64,000 nt of DNA from NCBI RefSeq assembly GCF_024206475.1, contig NZ_JAMBPR010000012.1:1-64000 (forward strand), given 5' to 3'. A program made the translations under genes and the position numbers. A model generated the notes under the pieces. The model had not been told where the DNA came from. It ran no database searches and worked only from the letters and a program-made list of their open reading frames with translations. This DNA comes from Paraburkholderia sp. CNPSo 3274. GTDB taxonomy: Bacteria; Pseudomonadota; Gammaproteobacteria; Burkholderiales; Burkholderiaceae. Below, piece after piece: positions 61,646 to 64,000 of this stretch. Positions within the stretch are counted from its first letter, which is position 1. Each line of letters starts with the position of its first letter.

Positions 61646-62185
61646 ATGACGGTTGCCTGGCTGGGAGTTGGCGCGAATCTGGGGGATGCGCGCCAGACCC
61701 TCAAAGACGCGGTGGTGTGCCTGGCACAACAGCACACCCTCACCGTCGTCGCTAAATCGAGTCTGTACCGCACCGCGCCCATCGACGCGGGCGGCGACGA
61801 CTATTACAACTGCGTCGTGAAGATCGAGACGAGTCTCGACGTTCACGCGCTGCTCGCCCTGTGCCAGCGCGTGGAGCATCACTTCGGCCGGGAGCGTCCC
61901 TTTCGCAACGCGCCTCGCACGCTCGACATCGACATCCTGCTTTACGGCGACGCCACCATCGACGAAACCGACCTCGTCGTGCCACATCCGCGCATGACGG
62001 GCCGCGCGTTCGTACTCGTGCCGCTCGTCGAGATCGATCCCGAACTCGTGATTCCGGGCCAGGGGCCCACCAGCGCATTCCTCACCGCCGTGGCCGACCA
62101 GCGCATCGAGAAGGTCAAGCCGCTGTGCCAGTGCATGGGCGCGGCGAGCGCGCCTGACACGCCGCCCTCCGGCAACTGCCGATGA
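61646..62185 (+). CDS. folK: 2-amino-4-hydroxy-6-hydroxymethyldihydropteridine pyrophosphokinase
   Basis: This 179-residue enzyme transfers pyrophosphate to the pterin alcohol in folate synthesis. 'WLGVGANLGDARQTL' opens the domain; 'ALCQRVEHHFGRERPF' and 'RNAPRTLDIDILLYGD' are the ATP- and pterin-binding motifs, and 'VVPHPRMTGRAFVLVPLVEI' follows. The ATG at 61646 has GGAAGTGAAGCC upstream. It overlaps the deoxynucleoside kinase gene by 4 bp (ATGA). Confidence 0.94.
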   Translation: MTVAWLGVGANLGDARQTLKDAVVCLAQQHTLTVVAKSSLYRTAPIDAGGDDYYNCVVKIETSLDVHALLALCQRVEHHFGRERPFRNAPRTLDIDILLYGDATIDETDLVVPHPRMTGRAFVLVPLVEIDPELVIPGQGPTSAFLTAVADQRIEKVKPLCQCMGAASAPDTPPSGNCR

Positions 62186-62874
62186 GCACGACACCCCTGC
62201 CCGTCGTCAGCGCGCGCGCCGCGCGGCCAGCCGCGCTTCAGTACATCGTGATCGAAGGGCCGATCGGCGCGGGCAAGACCACGCTCGCGACGCGTCTCGC
62301 CGAACGCTGGTCGATGCACACGCTGTTCGAATCGAACGCAGACAATCCGTTTCTGGAGCGCGTGTATCGCGACACCGCGCCCTCGTCGCACGCGCTCGCG
62401 GCGCAGCTGCATATCGCCTTGCAGCGCGAGCAGCTTTCGCGCGACGTGGCCGCGCGCCGCGCAACTGGCGTGCCGCTCGTGACGAATTTCCTTGCCGAAC
62501 GCAACGATCTGTTCGCGCGCCTCACACTCGCTGAAGACGAACTGCCGCTGTACCGTGCGCTCGCCTCGCGTCTCACGTCATCCGCGCCCGCGCCCGACCT
62601 CGTCGTCTATTTGCAGGCAAGCCCCGAGGCGCTCTACGCGCGCATCCAGAAGCGGGCGGTACCGCGCGAGCTGTCTATCTCGAGCGCATTCCTGCGTGCG
62701 CTCTGCGACAGCTACAACGATTTTTTCTATCATTACGATCATGCGCCGGTGCTCACCGTCGGCGTGGAGCATCTGAATCTGCTCGATTCCGATGCGGACC
62801 TGGCGCTCGTCACCGAACGTATCGAGACGATGCGCGGCCGCAAGGAATCCTTCGTCAAGGGCACGTCGCTATAA
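62182..62874 (+). CDS. Deoxynucleoside kinase (deoxyguanosine/deoxyadenosine type)
   Basis: This 230-residue kinase phosphorylates deoxynucleosides for salvage. The P-loop '[18 protein letters not shown]' lies near residues 24-41. The 'ERV' segment ('[10 protein letters not shown]') and '[20 protein letters not shown]' are typical of the dGK/dAK family. It overlaps folK and is followed by panB after 67 bp. This folK-kinase-panB order is usual in Burkholderia. Confidence 0.92.
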   Translation: MSTTPLPVVSARAARPAALQYIVIEGPIGAGKTTLATRLAERWSMHTLFESNADNPFLERVYRDTAPSSHALAAQLHIALQREQLSRDVAARRATGVPLVTNFLAERNDLFARLTLAEDELPLYRALASRLTSSAPAPDLVVYLQASPEALYARIQKRAVPRELSISSAFLRALCDSYNDFFYHYDHAPVLTVGVEHLNLLDSDADLALVTERIETMRGRKESFVKGTSL

Positions 62875-62941
62875 CCGTTTCATCGGCGCGATCAAGCGGC
62901 GCAGCCCCTCTTCGTTTTTCCCCTTCCCAACGGATTTCCCC

Positions 62942-63757
62942 ATGACTTACCTGCAGGAAACGAGCCGCAGCGCGGTCACCGTGCCCAAACTCCAGGCCAT
63001 GCGCGACGCCGGCGAGCGCATCGCGATGCTGACGTGCTATGACGCGAGCTTCTCGGCGCTGTGCGACCGCGCGGGCGTCGATACGGTGCTGATCGGCGAC
63101 TCGCTCGGCAACGTGCTCCAGGGGCACACCACGACGCTGCCCGTCACCATCGACGACATCGCGTATCACACGGCGTGCGTGGCGCGCGCGCAAACCAGGG
63201 CGCTGATCATCGCCGACTTGCCGTTCGGCACCTTCGGCACGGCCGAGGACGCGTTTGCGAACTCCGTGAAGCTCATGCGCGCCGGCGCGCAGATGGTGAA
63301 GATCGAGGGCGGCGAATGGCTCGCGCCCACGGTGAAGATGCTGGTGGAGCGCGCCGTGCCCGTGTGCGCGCACATCGGCCTCACGCCGCAGTCGGTGCAT
63401 GCGTTCGGCGGCTTCAAGGTGCAGGGCAAAAGCGATGCGGCGGCGACGCAGATGATTCGCGATGCGCTCGCGCTGCAGGAGGCGGGCGCGCAGCTCGTGG
63501 TGATCGAGGCCGTGCCTGCGGCGCTCGGCGCGGAAGTCACGAAGCAGTTGCGCATTCCGACCATCGGCATTGGCGCGGGCGTGGACTGTTCAGGTCAGGT
63601 GCTCGTGCTGCACGACATGCTCGGCATTTTCCCCGGCAAGCGGCCGCGCTTCGTAAAGGATTTCATGGCCGGGCAGCCCGATATCGAATCGGCCGTGCGC
63701 GCGTATGTGCAGGCCGTGAAGGAAGGCGCGTTCCCGGGGCCCGAGCACGTGTTCTGA
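62942..63757 (+). CDS. panB: 3-methyl-2-oxobutanoate hydroxymethyltransferase
   Basis: This 271-residue enzyme makes ketopantoate for pantothenate and coenzyme A synthesis. '[19 protein letters not shown]', '[19 protein letters not shown]', '[20 protein letters not shown]' and '[20 protein letters not shown]' are the conserved blocks in order, and '[20 protein letters not shown]' follows. The ATG at 62942 matches the family start. A terminator follows 28 bp after the stop. Confidence 0.96.
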   Translation: MTYLQETSRSAVTVPKLQAMRDAGERIAMLTCYDASFSALCDRAGVDTVLIGDSLGNVLQGHTTTLPVTIDDIAYHTACVARAQTRALIIADLPFGTFGTAEDAFANSVKLMRAGAQMVKIEGGEWLAPTVKMLVERAVPVCAHIGLTPQSVHAFGGFKVQGKSDAAATQMIRDALALQEAGAQLVVIEAVPAALGAEVTKQLRIPTIGIGAGVDCSGQVLVLHDMLGIFPGKRPRFVKDFMAGQPDIESAVRAYVQAVKEGAFPGPEHVF

Positions 63758-63785
63758 TCCGGCGATTTTGCTTCGCAGAATGAAA

Positions 63786-63820
63786 AAAGCGCGCTCCGTT
63801 TGGAGCGCGCTTTGTTTATC
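63786..63820. terminator. Bidirectional terminator between panB and pab gene
   Basis: A perfect stem (AAAGCGCGCTCC / GGAGCGCGCTTT) with a GTTT loop lies between convergent genes, preceded by an A-run and followed by GTTT. Confidence 0.88.
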
Positions 63821-63838
63821 TGGTGCGCTACGGCCGCT

Positions 63839-64000
63839 TCATCGAATCAAGCGTGCCGGCACCGCGCCGCGCAGCGCGTTCGACAGCATCAGGGCTTCGG
63901 CGTTGAGCACGTCGTCGCGCGTGAGCACGCGCTCGTGTGCACCGAACGCTTCGTCGTCGAGCAGCACGCCGCGCATCACGCCCGGCAGCACGCCCGAGGC
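63839..64000 (-). CDS. Aminodeoxychorismate synthase/lyase (PabB-PabC type), C-terminal end only
   Basis: The last 53 codons of a minus-strand gene are present; the rest lies beyond the window. The peptide reads 'ASGVLPGVMRGVLLDDEA' and later 'LNAEALMLSNALRGAVPARL', the end pattern of class-IV aminotransferase-type aminodeoxychorismate lyases, often fused to PabB in Burkholderia. These make para-aminobenzoate for folate, which fits folK nearby. PabB fusion cannot be judged from this fragment. Confidence 0.7.
   Translation of the reverse strand, partial: ASGVLPGVMRGVLLDDEAFGAHERVLTRDDVLNAEALMLSNALRGAVPARLIR

Noticed and set aside
1..64000. tRNA, rRNA and riboswitch genes
   Set aside because: Intergenic regions were read for cloverleaf-like and conserved leader patterns and none was convincing; small or atypical RNAs could still be missed by eye.

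Overview
The window is high-GC, densely coded DNA that reads as a primary-chromosome segment of a Burkholderiaceae member, most likely Paraburkholderia, Caballeronia or a close relative. This rests on the gene set: a homogentisate hmgA-fahA pair, the kynB-kynU-kynA tryptophan cluster with KynR, a DUF4148 protein, QueG/Ogt/XerD/YbaK/PlsY neighbours, and the Hda-HAD-PcnB-FolK-deoxynucleoside kinase-PanB block. No rRNA, tRNA, CRISPR array, prophage or replication origin was seen.

Layout. 1-3.4 kb: TAXI solute-binding protein, 2-hydroxychromene-2-carboxylate isomerase-like protein, LysR regulator. 3.4-8.0 kb: xanthine dehydrogenase operon xdhA-xdhB-xdhC (minus strand), whose XdhC lacks its N-terminal domain. 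8.5-11 kb: MFS exporter, then an orphan GSU2403-type nucleotidyltransferase-fold gene with an AT-rich, palindromic upstream region. 11.5-18 kb: aspartate 4-decarboxylase plus two tandem AspT-type exchangers, split by a TnpB-only IS200/IS605-type element. 18.5-26.3 kb: LysR regulator, ParB/Srx-like orphan, crotonase, winged-helix/TPR regulator, DUF4148 protein, two MFS transporters. 26.4-29.1 kb: fahA-hmgA. 29.3-38.7 kb: degenerate EAL protein, murB, yajQ, an ArsR-SRPBCC pair, plsY, ybaK, xerD, a second TnpB element, ogt, queG. 38.7-48.7 kb: tsaE-amiC, EamA transporter, pirin, CnoX, manC, Crp/Fnr regulator, tcdA, pdxH. 48.8-52.9 kb: cfa, DUF72, msrA, flavin reductase. 52.9-56.5 kb: kynR and kynBUA. 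56.5-64 kb: purM, a likely AI-2E permease remnant, hda, HAD phosphatase, pcnB, folK, dNK, panB, and the C-terminus of a para-aminobenzoate gene cut by the window end.

How genes work together. XdhA/XdhB oxidise hypoxanthine and xanthine, with XdhC as cofactor chaperone. Aspartate decarboxylase and AspT exchangers form a decarboxylation/antiport cycle (aspartate in, alanine out) that can build proton motive force. KynA, KynB and KynU convert tryptophan to anthranilate under KynR. HmgA and FahA are steps of tyrosine/phenylalanine breakdown; the intervening isomerase (maiA) is not here. TsaE and TcdA modify tRNA position A37, and QueG makes queuosine.

The most unusual points are: (1) a TnpB element inserted between ogt and xerD, so that XerD now starts inside the element and overlaps the tnpB stop codon; (2) a second TnpB with Gly in place of the RuvC-II catalytic Glu, inside the aspartate cluster; (3) domain-scale deletions in xdhC and in the gene between purM and hda; (4) the nucleotidyltransferase gene with two palindromic operator-like sites; (5) an in-frame 9-bp repeat tract in kynA; (6) an Hda with a disordered tail of about 200 residues. 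All identifications are from reading sequence and motifs; no database search was run.
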